A stretch of DNA of 64,000 nucleotides from Hyphomicrobium album (GTDB lineage: Bacteria > Pseudomonadota > Alphaproteobacteria > Rhizobiales > Hyphomicrobiaceae): the NCBI RefSeq assembly GCF_009708035.1, contig NZ_WMBQ01000001.1, positions 744,001 to 808,000 on the forward strand. The letters run 5' to 3'. Made by a program: the position numbers and the translations under genes. Below the pieces are notes generated by a model. That model saw only the letters and a program-made list of their open reading frames with translations. It ran no database searches and was not told the DNA's origin. Shown here piece by piece: positions 18,654 through 29,320 of this stretch (position 1 is its first letter; every line of letters begins with the position of its first letter).

Positions 18654-20768
18654 CTACTCGGCCGCCTTGAGGCGCGGCGAGGTCTGCATCGTCTTCTTCA
18701 GGGCACTCATCTCCGCCATGACGGCCGAGGCGCGCGCGATGGGGTTGGTCAGGTAGAAGTCCTTGATGGCAGGGGCGAACGCCTCGCTGCCGAGCGGCCC
18801 CGTAAGCTTGGCAACCCCGCGCACGCCGACGAACGGCGCCGGCTGCAGAGCGTCCAGCCGGCCCAGCGCCGGGGTCGCCTTGTACATGGCGGTCCGCAGC
18901 TGGGCGAGCGTGTCGTACGGCAGCGTCTTGCCCGCCTTGCCCGACAGGGCGCGCAGGATCGCCCAGTCCTCCTTCGCCTCGCCGGGCGGGAACACGGCGC
19001 GCGCGGTCATCTGCGCGCGGCCCTCGGTGTTGACGTAGGTGACGCTCTTCTCGGTGTAGGCGGCGCCCGGCAGGATGACATCGGCGCGATGCGCCCCGCG
19101 GTCACCGTGGTGGCCCTGGTAGATGACGAACGACTTGCCCGCCGCCGGCAGCTCGATCTCGTCGGCGCCGAGCAGGTAGAGAACGTCGAGCTTGCCCTTA
19201 GCTGCCGCGGCGATCATGCCGGCGGCGTCGAGACCACCCACCTGCGGCACGAAGCCAAGGTCGAGCCCGGCGACACGCGAGGCGGCCGTGTGCAGCACGT
19301 TGAAGGGGTTCCAGTCTGGCGCATCCTTGCCCTCGACGGCGGCGAGCGCGATGCGCGCTGAGGTGCCGAGGACGGCCGCGCCGTCGGCACGCGCCGCGAC
19401 ATTGGCGCCGACGATGACCAGCGGGCGCTTGGCGCCCTTCAGAGTCTCGGCGAACGAGTGCTTGCCCTCGGCCACCTCGCCCAGCGTCTGCGCGCCGGCA
19501 CCGAGATAGTCGTAGGCGTAGGTGAGCTGCGCGGCCTCGCCGATGACGCCGACCTTGAGTCCGCCCTGACGCCAGCGCTTCAGGATGCGCGCGTTGAGCA
19601 CCGCCGCCTCGAGGCGCGGGTTGGTGCCGACGAGCAGGATCACGTCCGCCTGGTCGATGCCGGCGATCGAAGAGTTGAAAAGGTACGCCGAGCGGCCGAG
19701 CGAGGGATCGAGCTTGGCACCGTCCTGGCGGCAGTCGAAGCTCTTGGCGCCGAGCCGCGTCAGCAGATCCTTGAGGGCGAACATCTCCTCCGCGCCCACG
19801 AGATCACCGGCGATGGCGCCGATGCGCTCGGGCGCCGCCGCGGTGAGCTTTTCGGCGACCAGCGCCAGCGCCTTGTCCCAGCTCGCCGGACGCAGCTTGC
19901 CGCCCTCGCGCACGTACGGGTGGTCGAGGCGCTGCATCCTCAGGCCGTCGCAGGCGAAGCGCGTCTTGTCGGAGATCCACTCCTCGTTCACGTCGTCGTT
20001 GTTGCGCGGCAGGACGCGCAGCACCGCGGTGCCGCGATTGTCGACGCGGATGGCCGAGCCGAGCGCGTCCATCACGTCGACGGACTCGGTCTTCTCGAGC
20101 TCCCACGGGCGCGCGATGAACGACCACGGCCGGTGTGTCAGCGCGCCGACCGGGCACAGGTCGTTCACGTTCGCCGACAATTCCGAGAGAATGCCGCGGT
20201 CGAGGTAGGTGGTGATCTCCATGTCCTCGCCGCGCCCGATGGCGCCCAGCTCCTCGACGCCCGCCACCTCCGTCATGAAGCGGACGCAGCGCGTGCAGTG
20301 GATGCAGCGGTTCATGAACGTCTTGATCAGCGGGCCGATGTACTTCTCCTCGACGGCGCGCTTGTTCTCGATAAAGCGCGAGCCGCCGAAGCCGAAGGCC
20401 ATCGCCTGGTCCTGCAGGTCGCACTCGCCTCCCTGGTCGCAGATCGGGCAATCGAGCGGATGGTTGATGAGCAGGAACTCCATCACGCCTTCGCGCGCCG
20501 CCTTCACCAGCGGGCTGGCGGTCAGCACCTTGCGCGGCGCGCCGTCCTTGTTCGGCGGCAGGTCGGTGACGCCCATGGCGCACGAGGCGATCGGCTTCGG
20601 AATCCCCTCCACCTCGACCAGGCACATGCGGCAGTTGCCGGCGATCGACAGGCGCTCGTGGTAGCAGAAGCGCGGGATCTCGGCGCCGGCCATCTCGCAC
20701 GCCTGCAGGATGGTGGTGCCGGGCTCCACCTCCATCAGCTTGCCGTCGATGATGATTGGCTTGGTCAT
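18654..20768 (-). CDS. nuoG: NADH-quinone oxidoreductase subunit G
   Basis: A 704-residue peripheral subunit holding several Fe-S clusters. The [2Fe-2S] ligands are Cys35, 46, 49 and 63. The N5-type ligands are His103, Cys107, 110 and 116, and a further cluster uses Cys155, 158 and 161 plus a later Cys near DLCPVGAL. The C-terminal molybdopterin-oxidoreductase-like domain is present and shorter than in E. coli, as usual in alphaproteobacteria. Confidence 0.97.
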   Translation of the reverse strand: MTKPIIIDGKLMEVEPGTTILQACEMAGAEIPRFCYHERLSIAGNCRMCLVEVEGIPKPIASCAMGVTDLPPNKDGAPRKVLTASPLVKAAREGVMEFLLINHPLDCPICDQGGECDLQDQAMAFGFGGSRFIENKRAVEEKYIGPLIKTFMNRCIHCTRCVRFMTEVAGVEELGAIGRGEDMEITTYLDRGILSELSANVNDLCPVGALTHRPWSFIARPWELEKTESVDVMDALGSAIRVDNRGTAVLRVLPRNNDDVNEEWISDKTRFACDGLRMQRLDHPYVREGGKLRPASWDKALALVAEKLTAAAPERIGAIAGDLVGAEEMFALKDLLTRLGAKSFDCRQDGAKLDPSLGRSAYLFNSSIAGIDQADVILLVGTNPRLEAAVLNARILKRWRQGGLKVGVIGEAAQLTYAYDYLGAGAQTLGEVAEGKHSFAETLKGAKRPLVIVGANVAARADGAAVLGTSARIALAAVEGKDAPDWNPFNVLHTAASRVAGLDLGFVPQVGGLDAAGMIAAAAKGKLDVLYLLGADEIELPAAGKSFVIYQGHHGDRGAHRADVILPGAAYTEKSVTYVNTEGRAQMTARAVFPPGEAKEDWAILRALSGKAGKTLPYDTLAQLRTAMYKATPALGRLDALQPAPFVGVRGVAKLTGPLGSEAFAPAIKDFYLTNPIARASAVMAEMSALKKTMQTSPRLKAAE

Positions 20769-20786
20769 GCGTTTACCCGATAGGCC

Positions 20787-21038
20787 TCATCGCGTGGCAA
20801 TGGCGAGAACGGCGAGGCCGCCGATGAACAGCCCCAGCGACACCCAGCCCTTGGCGTAGGGCGACAGCGGCGACCCGGCGAAGCGTTGCCCGATCCAGAA
20901 GCCCAGCGCGTAGCCCGGCACCGCGCCGATGACGGCGCCGATCCAGCCGAAAGAGGAATAGCCCCACAGCCCGAGCGCCAGCGCCCCCAGCACCGCGGGG
21001 AGCGTGAAGGATGCAACAATCAGCGCCAACAGGTCCAC
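20787..21038 (-). CDS. Small membrane protein between nuoG and nuoF
   Basis: An 83-residue protein with two or three hydrophobic, glycine-rich segments and a central FWIGQRFAGSPLSPYAKGW. I choose the GTG at 21038 because AAGGA stands seven bases upstream; a longer ATG-started frame exists but has a charged, untypical extension. No family recognised. Its place inside the nuo operon suggests cotranscription, but a role in complex I is not shown. Confidence 0.65.
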   Translation of the reverse strand: MDLLALIVASFTLPAVLGALALGLWGYSSFGWIGAVIGAVPGYALGFWIGQRFAGSPLSPYAKGWVSLGLFIGGLAVLAIATR

Positions 21039-21119
21039 GTCGTATCCTTCTTTCGCTGCAGCAACTTCCAGAGCGCGCGACAGCCATCCATGTGCCCTTC
21101 GAGACAAGCCGAAAGCGGG

Positions 21120-21434
21120 CTATGCCTCGCCCTCTTGCTTGACCCTCGCCTCCCACATCCGCAAAAGATCGCCGACATCGATGCCGTCGATGGTCATGCC
21201 CACCAGTTCGCACCCGGCGATTGAGGCGCCGGCAAGATTGGCATCCTCGATCCGCAAGCCGGAGAGGTTCACGTTGCTCACGCGCCAGCCAGACATATTG
21301 ACGTCGTGAAAGGTGCCGCCCGACATGTTCACGTTCTTATAGGTCGCGCCCGACAAATTCACGTCGTCGAAGCGTGAGCCAGACAGATCTCTGACGCTCA
21401 CGTCGAGACGGTGCTTCTCTCGGTGCAACTTCAT
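21120..21434 (-). CDS. Pentapeptide-repeat-like protein between nuoG and nuoF
   Basis: A 104-residue protein built of about six ten-residue units of the form [DN]VN[LM]SGxx[FY]xx, spanning residues about 14-75. This resembles the pentapeptide-repeat right-handed beta helix, with N/S in the central positions and L or M as the buried residue. A short charged C-terminal helix (LLRMWEARVKQEGEA) follows. It lies four bases from nuoF. Function unknown. Confidence 0.75.
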   Translation of the reverse strand: MKLHREKHRLDVSVRDLSGSRFDDVNLSGATYKNVNMSGGTFHDVNMSGWRVSNVNLSGLRIEDANLAGASIAGCELVGMTIDGIDVGDLLRMWEARVKQEGEA

Positions 21435-21438
21435 GTGC

Positions 21439-22725
<1,287 letters not shown>

Positions 22726-22737
22726 TGCAGACCTACC

Positions 22738-23382
22738 TCACACCTTTTCCGTGTCGCGCTTGCCATCGCCCAGAAGCGTCGTGGGGCCGCCCTGCGGACA
22801 CGACGCGCGGCGACCGATCTGCGAGCCGGGCTTCGGTGCCTTGCCGGTGCGCAGGTCGTAGAGCAGCTTGTCGAAGAGCTGCGGATTCAAATCCTCGTAG
22901 GTATCCTTGCCGATCTGCACCACCGGCGCATTGGCGCAGCAGCCGAGGCACTCGACCTCTTCCCAGGAGAACTTGCCGTCGGACGACAGCTCGTGCGCAT
23001 GGTCGGCGATCCGCTCCTTGCAGATCTCGATCAGCGCCTCGGAGCCGCGCAGCATGCACGGCGTCGTCCCGCACACCTGGATGTGGGCGGTCTTCCCCAC
23101 CGGGGCAAGCTGGAACATCGTGTAGAAGGTCGCGACCTCGAGCACGCGGATGTAGGCCATGCCCAGCATGTCGGCGATGCCCCGGATGGCCGGCTCGGTC
23201 GTCCACCCCTCCTGCTCCTGCGCCCGCCACAGCAGCGACAGCACCGCCGACGCCTCTTTGCCGGGCGGATACTTGGCGATTTCGCGCTTCGCCCAAACGA
23301 GGTTGTCGGGCGTGAACGCAAAGCTCAGGGGCTGCTCGGGATATAGGCGGCGGACGGCCAAGGCTGGCACCTCTCGGAGCAT
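22738..23382 (-). CDS. nuoE: NADH-quinone oxidoreductase subunit E
   Basis: A 214-residue thioredoxin-fold subunit with the [2Fe-2S] N1a cluster; ligands are Cys104, 109, 145 and 149. The ATG at 23382 gives a nine-residue leader before the conserved VRRLxxEQP start, so initiation a few codons later is possible. The C-terminal 40 residues after YDLRTGKAPKPGSQ form a polar tail. Confidence 0.95.
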   Translation of the reverse strand: MLREVPALAVRRLYPEQPLSFAFTPDNLVWAKREIAKYPPGKEASAVLSLLWRAQEQEGWTTEPAIRGIADMLGMAYIRVLEVATFYTMFQLAPVGKTAHIQVCGTTPCMLRGSEALIEICKERIADHAHELSSDGKFSWEEVECLGCCANAPVVQIGKDTYEDLNPQLFDKLLYDLRTGKAPKPGSQIGRRASCPQGGPTTLLGDGKRDTEKV

Positions 23383-23540
23383 GGCTGGGCCCAGCGAGGT
23401 GGCCTGCGCCGGGGCTTTGCTCCGCGGGCAGTTTCGCTGAATTTGACGCAGCGCACAATCACCCGTTCACTACGTCTATACGGGCGGCGACGCAAGCTTT
23501 TGCGCGTCCTGCGCACAAGCGGCGCGTTGATCGCCGTCAG

Positions 23541-23888
23541 TCACAAACCGGCGGCGGCCATGAGCCAGCACAGCGCGAGGGTCAGCGCCGCGAGCGGCGC
23601 CAGGAACAGGGCCGACTGCGCCCCGACGCGCAGAAAGCCGCTCCAGAAGACGGCCAGGGCGATACCGAGAAGAACCATGGCGACGCCGCCGTGCAGGGCG
23701 CCGCGGGTGCCGGCCACGATGAGCCCCGCGGCAATCGACACGACAGCCACGACGAGGGTGAGGGCCGGGACGCGCTCCTGGGCCTTGCCGAGCGGCCAGC
23801 CGGCCTTCAGGGCCAGCGGCCGGTACGTGGCGAGCGACAGGCCCCAGCCGATGGCACCGACTGCCAAGAGAAACGATTGATCGATCAT
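23541..23888 (-). CDS. Small hydrophobic protein between nuoE and nuoD
   Basis: A 115-residue protein starting at MIDQSFLLAVGAIGWG (ATG 23888). Four hydrophobic segments are visible, with a YRPLALKAGWPLGKAQER cytoplasmic-type loop after the first. I do not recognise a family. It is on the nuo strand, with 80 bases to nuoD and 158 to nuoE. Confidence 0.65.
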   Translation of the reverse strand: MIDQSFLLAVGAIGWGLSLATYRPLALKAGWPLGKAQERVPALTLVVAVVSIAAGLIVAGTRGALHGGVAMVLLGIALAVFWSGFLRVGAQSALFLAPLAALTLALCWLMAAAGL

Positions 23889-23968
23889 ACGCAGACGCTG
23901 ACCTAGCCCAGGCGGGCCAAGTCTGCGGGCCGCCCGTGCCCCGGTCAACGCGATTTAGCCGCGCGGCC

Positions 23969-25159
23969 CTACCGGTCGATTTCGCCGAAGACGATGTCGA
24001 GGGAGCCGAGAATGGCCGAGACGTCGGCCAGCATGTGGCCGCGGTTCATGTAGTCCATCGCCTGCAGGTGCGGGAAGCCCGGCGCGCGGATCTTGCAGCG
24101 GTAGGGCTTGTTCGACCCGTCGGCGACGAGATAGACGCCGAACTCGCCCTTCGGCGCCTCGACGGCGGCGTAGACCTCGCCCTCCGGCACGTGGAAGCCC
24201 TCGGTGTAAAGCTTGAAGTGGTGGATCAGCGCCTCCATCGACCGCTTCATGTCGGCGCGCTTGGGCGGCACCACCTTGCGGTCGGCGGCGACGTACGGCC
24301 CGGCCCCCTCCGGCGACCGAAGCTTGTCGCAGCACTGCTGCATGATCTTCACCGACTGGCGCATCTCGGCCATGCGCACGAGATAGCGGTCGTAGCAGTC
24401 GCCGTTCTTGCCGATCGGGATGTCGAAATCGAGCTCCGAATAGCACTCGTAGGGCTGTGCCTTGCGCAGGTCCCAGGCGGCGCCCGAGCCGCGCACCATC
24501 ACCCCGGAGAAGCCCCAGTCGAAGCATTCCTTGAGGCTGACGACGCCGATGTCGACGTTGCGCTGCTTGAAGATGCGATTGCCGGTCAGAAGCGTCTCGA
24601 TGTCGTCGAGCACCTTCGGATGCGTGACGCAGAAGTCGGCGATGTCGTCGATCAGCTCCGGCGGCAGGTCGGCGTGCACCCCGCCCATGCGGAAATACTT
24701 GGCGTGCATGCGGCTTCCCGAGGCGCGCTCGTAGAAGACCATGAGCTTCTCGCGCTCCTCGAAGCCCCACAGCGGCGGGGTCAAGGCGCCGACGTCCATC
24801 GCCTGCGTCGTCACATTGAGGAGGTGCGACAGGAGGCGGCCGATTTCGGAATAGAGGACGCGGATGAGCTGGGCGCGCTTGGGAATCTCGAGACCCAGAA
24901 GCTTCTCTGCCGCCATGCAGAAGGCGTGCTCCTGGTTCATGGGGGCGACGTAGTCGAGCCGGTCGAAGTAGCCGATGGCCTGCAGATAGGTCTTGTGCTC
25001 GATCAGCTTCTCGGTGCCGCGGTGCAGGAGGCCGATGTGCGGGTCGACGCGCTCCACCACCTCGCCGTCTAGCTCGAGCACGAGGCGCAGCACGCCGTGC
25101 GCCGCCGGATGCTGCGGCCCGAAGTTGATGTTGAACTGGCGGATATCTGTTTCAGGCAT
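23969..25159 (-). CDS. nuoD: NADH-quinone oxidoreductase subunit D
   Basis: A 396-residue 49-kDa-type subunit that forms the quinone site with NuoB. The N-terminal [21 protein letters not shown] carries the key His pair, and the protein ends [11 protein letters not shown]. The start is placed at MPETDIRQ (ATG 25159), the family's usual N-terminus. nuoC and nuoD are separate genes, not fused. Confidence 0.97.
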   Translation of the reverse strand: MPETDIRQFNINFGPQHPAAHGVLRLVLELDGEVVERVDPHIGLLHRGTEKLIEHKTYLQAIGYFDRLDYVAPMNQEHAFCMAAEKLLGLEIPKRAQLIRVLYSEIGRLLSHLLNVTTQAMDVGALTPPLWGFEEREKLMVFYERASGSRMHAKYFRMGGVHADLPPELIDDIADFCVTHPKVLDDIETLLTGNRIFKQRNVDIGVVSLKECFDWGFSGVMVRGSGAAWDLRKAQPYECYSELDFDIPIGKNGDCYDRYLVRMAEMRQSVKIMQQCCDKLRSPEGAGPYVAADRKVVPPKRADMKRSMEALIHHFKLYTEGFHVPEGEVYAAVEAPKGEFGVYLVADGSNKPYRCKIRAPGFPHLQAMDYMNRGHMLADVSAILGSLDIVFGEIDR

Positions 25160-25193
25160 GTCGGACCCCGGGAGCGGGTGAAGCAACTTAGCT

Positions 25194-25215
25194 CCCTCCC
25201 CTTCATGGGGGAGGG
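25194..25215. repeat. GC-rich intergenic palindrome upstream of nuoD
   Basis: CCCTCCCC at 25194-25201 pairs with GGGGAGGG at 25208-25215 around TTCATG. It is followed by TTGGGGTGGGAG, which can pair again with the outer CTCCC. This looks like one of the short, repeated intergenic hairpins common in alphaproteobacterial genomes. No T tract, so it is not a clear terminator. Confidence 0.6.
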
Positions 25216-25327
25216 TTGGGGTGGGAGTGGTGCAAACTGGCTTCTAGCGCAACTCCGAGAAAATGCCGAATGCGATCTAGTGCGGCTTCGGGATCTCCAG
25301 AACTCACCCAGGCCGCCCGTCACGCGC

Positions 25328-25780
25328 TCACGACTTCACGAACTCGCCGATCTGCGCGACGCGCGCCGCCTTCGCCTTTTCGTTCACCCGCGCGACGAAG
25401 CGCGTCCACTGAATGATCATGCGCACGTGGCGACCCTCGCCGATCAGATCGATACCGTCATGCGCCTTCACATGGAACCATGCGCGCCGTCCGTCGAACT
25501 TGGTGCATTCGGCATCGACGGTCACCGTCTGCCCCGGCACCGTAGCGGCGATGTGCGACACATCGATATGCACGCCGAGGCTACCCTCACCCTCCTCGAG
25601 ATGCGGCTCCAGCACCTTGAGGCACGTCCATTCCATCAGTCCGACCATGAAGCCCGTGGCGAAGACCGTCGGCATCTCGCGGAACTCGGGCGCCTCGGGA
25701 TAGAGGTGCGGCACCGTCTTTTCCGCCGGGACGCGAAAGGCGAACTGCGCCGTCGCGCCGACCTTCAAGGTATCCTTCAT
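25328..25780 (-). CDS. FlK-like acyl-CoA thioesterase
   Basis: A 150-residue hotdog-fold protein very like the fluoroacetyl-CoA thioesterase FlK of Streptomyces cattleya. The near-identical block VFATGFMVGLMEW is at residues 39-51. Thr42, Glu50 and His76, the FlK catalytic residues, fall at exactly the same numbers. FlK's lid residue Phe36 is Met here. Likely an acyl-CoA thioesterase; the substrate is not known, and fluoroacetyl-CoA is only a possibility. It starts with an ATGA overlap with the gene upstream and lies between nuoC and nuoD. Confidence 0.85.
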   Translation of the reverse strand: MKDTLKVGATAQFAFRVPAEKTVPHLYPEAPEFREMPTVFATGFMVGLMEWTCLKVLEPHLEEGEGSLGVHIDVSHIAATVPGQTVTVDAECTKFDGRRAWFHVKAHDGIDLIGEGRHVRMIIQWTRFVARVNEKAKAARVAQIGEFVKS

Positions 25781-26202
25781 GACGCCTCGCCTCCTTCTCT
25801 CTGGGAGAGCTTACCCGCTGCCACGTAGTTTACGGCAATGTTGTAGAAGCTGACGATCGATTCTCCGGCGTCCCAGCCCTCGGCGAATTGCTTGGCGACC
25901 TTAGCAAAGGGAAACGCCATATCGCCGGACGGAAACAGGACGCCCGGCACGCCGTCGGCACCGTTCTCCCAGCGGGCACCGGGCACGGCGGCAATGATCG
26001 CCTCGCCCAGGTAGCTACCGAGCACGTTGACAATGCCGCCTTCCGGGTCGAGCTTGACGCGCGCGCGCTCGATGAAGCCCTCCGTCCAGGCAACGGATGC
26101 CGCGTCGTATCCGAAGTCCATCCCGCTCACCGAGCCGAACTCCTCGACAGCGAACTGCGCGTTGGCGCGGATCATCTCGAGACGTTGCGCGTCTATGGTC
26201 AT
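25777..26202 (-). CDS. Conserved hypothetical protein, DUF3806-like
   Basis: A 141-residue soluble protein starting at MTIDAQRLEM (ATG 26202). The segment VNVLGSYLGEAIIAAVPGA followed by W, then a FP..KVAKQFAEG motif, resembles the DUF3806 pattern (a protein of unknown function). Assignment is by eye only. It overlaps the thioesterase gene by four bases (ATGA), so the two are probably translated together. Confidence 0.65.
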   Translation of the reverse strand: MTIDAQRLEMIRANAQFAVEEFGSVSGMDFGYDAASVAWTEGFIERARVKLDPEGGIVNVLGSYLGEAIIAAVPGARWENGADGVPGVLFPSGDMAFPFAKVAKQFAEGWDAGESIVSFYNIAVNYVAAGKLSQREGGEAS

Positions 26203-26203
26203 G

Positions 26204-26572
26204 CTAGGCGGCCAGCCGCCGGGCCAGCCACTGGCCGACATAAGCGGCGGCAACGCACGGTAGCGCCAGAACGGCGAACATGGCGAGCCCGAGCGGAAAC
26301 AGGCTTACCGATCCGTCAGTCGCTAATCCCAGAAAAAGCGCCCACCCCGCCTGGGCGGCGACGATGACAAGGGCCCAGCGCCACGGTCGCTCAGGAAAGC
26401 CGAGCCCCAGAATGAAGGCGGTCGCCAGCATCAGCGGGTAGCCGATGACCCAATAGTTCGGATCATCCCAGGCCTCGCGCCGGCCTCCGATGAGCCGTAC
26501 CAGATCCCAGGCCAGGATGCCGGCGACGGCGGCGATCGCAACCGGGACTACGTTGCTGATTGCGCGACCCAT
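26204..26572 (-). CDS. Small membrane protein between nuoC and nuoD
   Basis: A 122-residue protein with four hydrophobic segments (about residues 9-25, 42-58, 65-82 and 93-113) and a WDDPNYWVIGYPLML motif in the second. No family recognised. It ends one base before the start of the DUF3806-like gene, which points to cotranscription. Confidence 0.7.
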   Translation of the reverse strand: MGRAISNVVPVAIAAVAGILAWDLVRLIGGRREAWDDPNYWVIGYPLMLATAFILGLGFPERPWRWALVIVAAQAGWALFLGLATDGSVSLFPLGLAMFAVLALPCVAAAYVGQWLARRLAA

Positions 26573-26592
26573 GCACCGCCTCCGTCAGCCGT

Positions 26593-27210
26593 TCACGCCT
26601 TGCGGGTGGTGCCGCTCGCCTTCTCGTCGCCCGGCAGCACGTGGCGCGTGCCCTCCCAAGGGGACTCGAAATCGAACGAGCGGAACTCCTGCGCCAGCTC
26701 CACCGGCTCGTAGACGACCCGTTTCTGCTCGTCGTCGTAGCGCACCTCGACGTAGCCGGTGAGCGGGAAGTCCTTGCGCAGCGGATAGCCCTGGAAGCCG
26801 TAGTCGGTGAGGATGCGGCGCAGGTCCGGGTGGCCGGAGAACAGGATGCCGTACATGTCGTAGGCTTCCCGCTCGAACCAGTTGGAGGCGGGGAACACGC
26901 CGACCGTGCTCGGCACCGGCGTCTGCTCGTCGGTCGTCAGCTTGAGGCGAATGCGCTGATTGAGGCGCGGCGACAGCAGGTGATAGACGACGTCGAAGCG
27001 CTCTTTCCGTGCCGGCCAGTCGACGCCGCAGATGTCGATCAGCACCTCGAACTGGCAGCCCGCGTCGTCGCGCAGGAAGGTCAGCACCTCGACGATCTTG
27101 TCGCGCGCCACCTCCAGCGTCAGCTCCCCGTGCGTGATGCGCGAGCCCGCAACCGCATCGCCGAGCGACGCCTTGGCGTGTTCGCCGAGCTGCTGCAGCT
27201 TTTCGTCCAT
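26593..27210 (-). CDS. nuoC: NADH-quinone oxidoreductase subunit C
   Basis: A 205-residue 30-kDa-type subunit. The start is placed at [13 protein letters not shown] (ATG 27210) because GAGGG lies seven bases upstream and the family length fits. The signature [20 protein letters not shown], followed by [20 protein letters not shown], is clear. Confidence 0.96.
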   Translation of the reverse strand: MDEKLQQLGEHAKASLGDAVAGSRITHGELTLEVARDKIVEVLTFLRDDAGCQFEVLIDICGVDWPARKERFDVVYHLLSPRLNQRIRLKLTTDEQTPVPSTVGVFPASNWFEREAYDMYGILFSGHPDLRRILTDYGFQGYPLRKDFPLTGYVEVRYDDEQKRVVYEPVELAQEFRSFDFESPWEGTRHVLPGDEKASGTTRKA

Positions 27211-27280
27211 CTCGGCCCTCGTGAAGAACTCGTGAACCACTATCCTAGCCCGACTGAACTGGCTACGGCACGTCGGACCC

Positions 27281-27679
27281 TTAGGGCTTCTTATCCGCAC
27301 GCGTCAGGTCCGAGCAGCCGGCCGTCGCCTCCGGGCCAGGCTCGATGTAGCAGGCGGCGATGTGATCGGCACCCAAGATGCGGCCGTGCACCTCGCCCTT
27401 GCTGGTCGTCGAGACCCAGGCGAACGACACGTCGTCCGGGAACACGACGCCGAAGAAATCCTTGCGGCCGTCCTCATAGACGAAATAGCCGCGGAAGCGG
27501 CGGTCGGTCTGCTCGGTGATGTGCACGGTGCGGTCGCGCGTTCGCATGCCGAACTTGACGCTGAGGCTGTCGGTCTTGCCGGTCCAGGTGCCGACGAGGT
27601 TCGGCACCTCCGCGGCGGATGCAGCAAGGCTGGCGGCGAGCCAGACGATGGCAGCAGCGGCGGTGCGCGCGAGCGGCAT
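27281..27679 (-). CDS. Secreted hypothetical protein between nuoB and nuoC
   Basis: A 132-residue protein with a clear Sec signal peptide (residues 1-22, cleavage after SLAASA). The mature part begins [18 protein letters not shown], which suggests a small beta-barrel domain, and contains two Cys (CYIEP and GCSDLT) that could form a disulfide. No family recognised. An exported protein inside the nuo operon is unusual; cotranscription is likely from the 15-base gap to nuoB. Confidence 0.75.
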   Translation of the reverse strand: MPLARTAAAAIVWLAASLAASAAEVPNLVGTWTGKTDSLSVKFGMRTRDRTVHITEQTDRRFRGYFVYEDGRKDFFGVVFPDDVSFAWVSTTSKGEVHGRILGADHIAACYIEPGPEATAGCSDLTRADKKP

Positions 27680-27694
27680 GCGGCGACTTCCCGG

Positions 27695-28252
27695 CTAGCG
27701 TTCGATTGTGCCGGTGCGGCGGATCTTCCGCTGCAGAAGCAGCACGCCGTAGACGAGCGCCTCGGCCGTCGGCGGGCAGCCGGGCACGTAGATGTCGACC
27801 GGCACGATGCGGTCGCAACCGCGCACGACGGCGTAGGAGTAGTGATAATAGCCGCCGCCGTTGGCGCAGCTTCCCATACTGATCACGTAGCGCGGCTCCG
27901 GCATCTGGTCGTAGACCTTGCGCAAAGCCGGCGCCATTTTGTTGGTGAGGGTGCCGGCGACGATCATCACGTCGGACTGGCGCGGCGACGCCCGCGGCGC
28001 GAAGCCGAAGCGCTCCAGATCGTAGCGCGGCATCGACGCCTGCATCATCTCGACGGCGCAGCAGGCGAGCCCGAACGTCATCCACATGAGCGAGCCGGTG
28101 CGCGCCCAGTTGATCAGGTCGTCGGTCGTGGTGACGAGGAACCCCTTGTCGGCGAGCTTGGAGGAGATCTGCGTAAAGCCCTCCTCGCCCGGCTTCACCA
28201 GCATGCCGCCGGAGCCCGCGAGTTCCGCTTTGGTAGGGGTGATCAATCCCAT
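27695..28252 (-). CDS. nuoB: NADH-quinone oxidoreductase subunit B
   Basis: A 185-residue subunit with cluster N2, the last Fe-S cluster before quinone. Ligands are the adjacent Cys64 and Cys65 ([10 protein letters not shown]), Cys129 ([10 protein letters not shown]) and Cys159 (VPGCPP). The start ATG at 28252 lies inside the end of nuoA (10-base overlap). Confidence 0.97.
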   Translation of the reverse strand: MGLITPTKAELAGSGGMLVKPGEEGFTQISSKLADKGFLVTTTDDLINWARTGSLMWMTFGLACCAVEMMQASMPRYDLERFGFAPRASPRQSDVMIVAGTLTNKMAPALRKVYDQMPEPRYVISMGSCANGGGYYHYSYAVVRGCDRIVPVDIYVPGCPPTAEALVYGVLLLQRKIRRTGTIER

Positions 28253-28608
28253 TCCAGGGCTCCCTTGCGCCACTCGTAGATGAAGCCGACGGTCAGCACG
28301 GCGAGGAAAATCATCATCGCCCAGAAGCCGGCGAGCCCGATGTCGCCGAAGGCCACCGCCCACGGGAACAGGAACGCGACCTCGAGGTCGAAAATGATGA
28401 ACAGAATCGCCACGAGGTAGAACCGCACGTCGAACTTCATGCGCGCGTCATCGAAGGCGTTGAACCCGCACTCGTAGGCCGAGACCTTCTCCGGGTCGGG
28501 GTTGTTGACGGCGATCATGAACGGCACCGCCATCAACGCGACCGCGATGAACAGCGCCACCCCAATGAAGATGGCGATCGGCAGGTAGTCGTAGAAGAGC
28601 TGGTCCAT
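28243..28608 (-). CDS. nuoA: NADH-quinone oxidoreductase subunit A
   Basis: A 121-residue membrane subunit, first gene of the nuo operon. Three hydrophobic segments and the conserved [20 protein letters not shown] are present. The start is placed at [14 protein letters not shown] (ATG 28608). Confidence 0.97.
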   Translation of the reverse strand: MDQLFYDYLPIAIFIGVALFIAVALMAVPFMIAVNNPDPEKVSAYECGFNAFDDARMKFDVRFYLVAILFIIFDLEVAFLFPWAVAFGDIGLAGFWAMMIFLAVLTVGFIYEWRKGALEWD

Positions 28609-28778
28609 GTGGCCCGCTGGCGCTCGGCTCGGCGCCGCGTGCTGCGGCGCAATATCGTCAGCTTCGGTGTTAACCCACGCGGCTGCCGCGCGCAACCGCG
28701 CTCGCCCCTGTACGCCCGGCGGACCGTTGTTTGGCGGAGCCTAACAATCCCCGGCCGGCGGCATAACCAACTCACACT

Positions 28779-28805
28779 TCCGTATGGGTCCGGAATCCCA
28801 ACGGA
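28779..28805. promoter_or_regulatory. Imperfect inverted repeat between nuoA and a divergent small gene
   Basis: TCCGTATGGG at 28779-28788 pairs with CCCAACGGA at 28797-28805 with one base unmatched. It stands midway in the 261-base divergent region that must hold the nuo promoter, so it could be an operator. No matching regulator is identified. Confidence 0.35.
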
Positions 28806-28869
28806 CAATTTGCGGCTACGCGGCACCGACACATCATCAGGCCACCTCAACGCTCAAACGGAGTGTGCC

Positions 28870-29046
28870 ATGACGAGAGCCGTACTTGCCGAAGCCCGCG
28901 AAATCTTCCTGCTCATGTCGATGCTCGTGGGCTTGTCGGGACTGAGCCTGGCGGTCGCCTGCGGCGCGGTCATCATCGCTGACAACCAGACGCAGACCGC
29001 CGCGGCCCGCACTGTCCCCACAGCGATCGCATCGCTCGGCCGCTAA
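28870..29046 (+). CDS. Small single-span membrane protein
   Basis: A 58-residue protein starting at ATG 28870 with GGAG seven bases upstream. One hydrophobic segment (residues about 12-38) is followed by a short polar tail. It is divergent from nuoA. No family recognised; the strong ribosome-binding site is the main support. Confidence 0.55.
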   Translation: MTRAVLAEAREIFLLMSMLVGLSGLSLAVACGAVIIADNQTQTAAARTVPTAIASLGR

Positions 29047-29125
29047 GCCGGCGGCATGCGAATGCCGCCGGGCCCCGAAAGAGCGGGCGGCAGCCAAATC
29101 GTGAACTTAGGCGTGAAGGAATTGG

Positions 29126-29202
<77 letters not shown>

Positions 29203-29320
29203 AGTCAAAAACGCGCGCCCCGAGGGACGCGCTGGCCACGAAGCGATGACTTACGTGGCCCGCCCCGGGAAGTCAAGAACACCCGGGTAGGGTGAACCAG
29301 CCCTGGCAAACGAACGCCCC

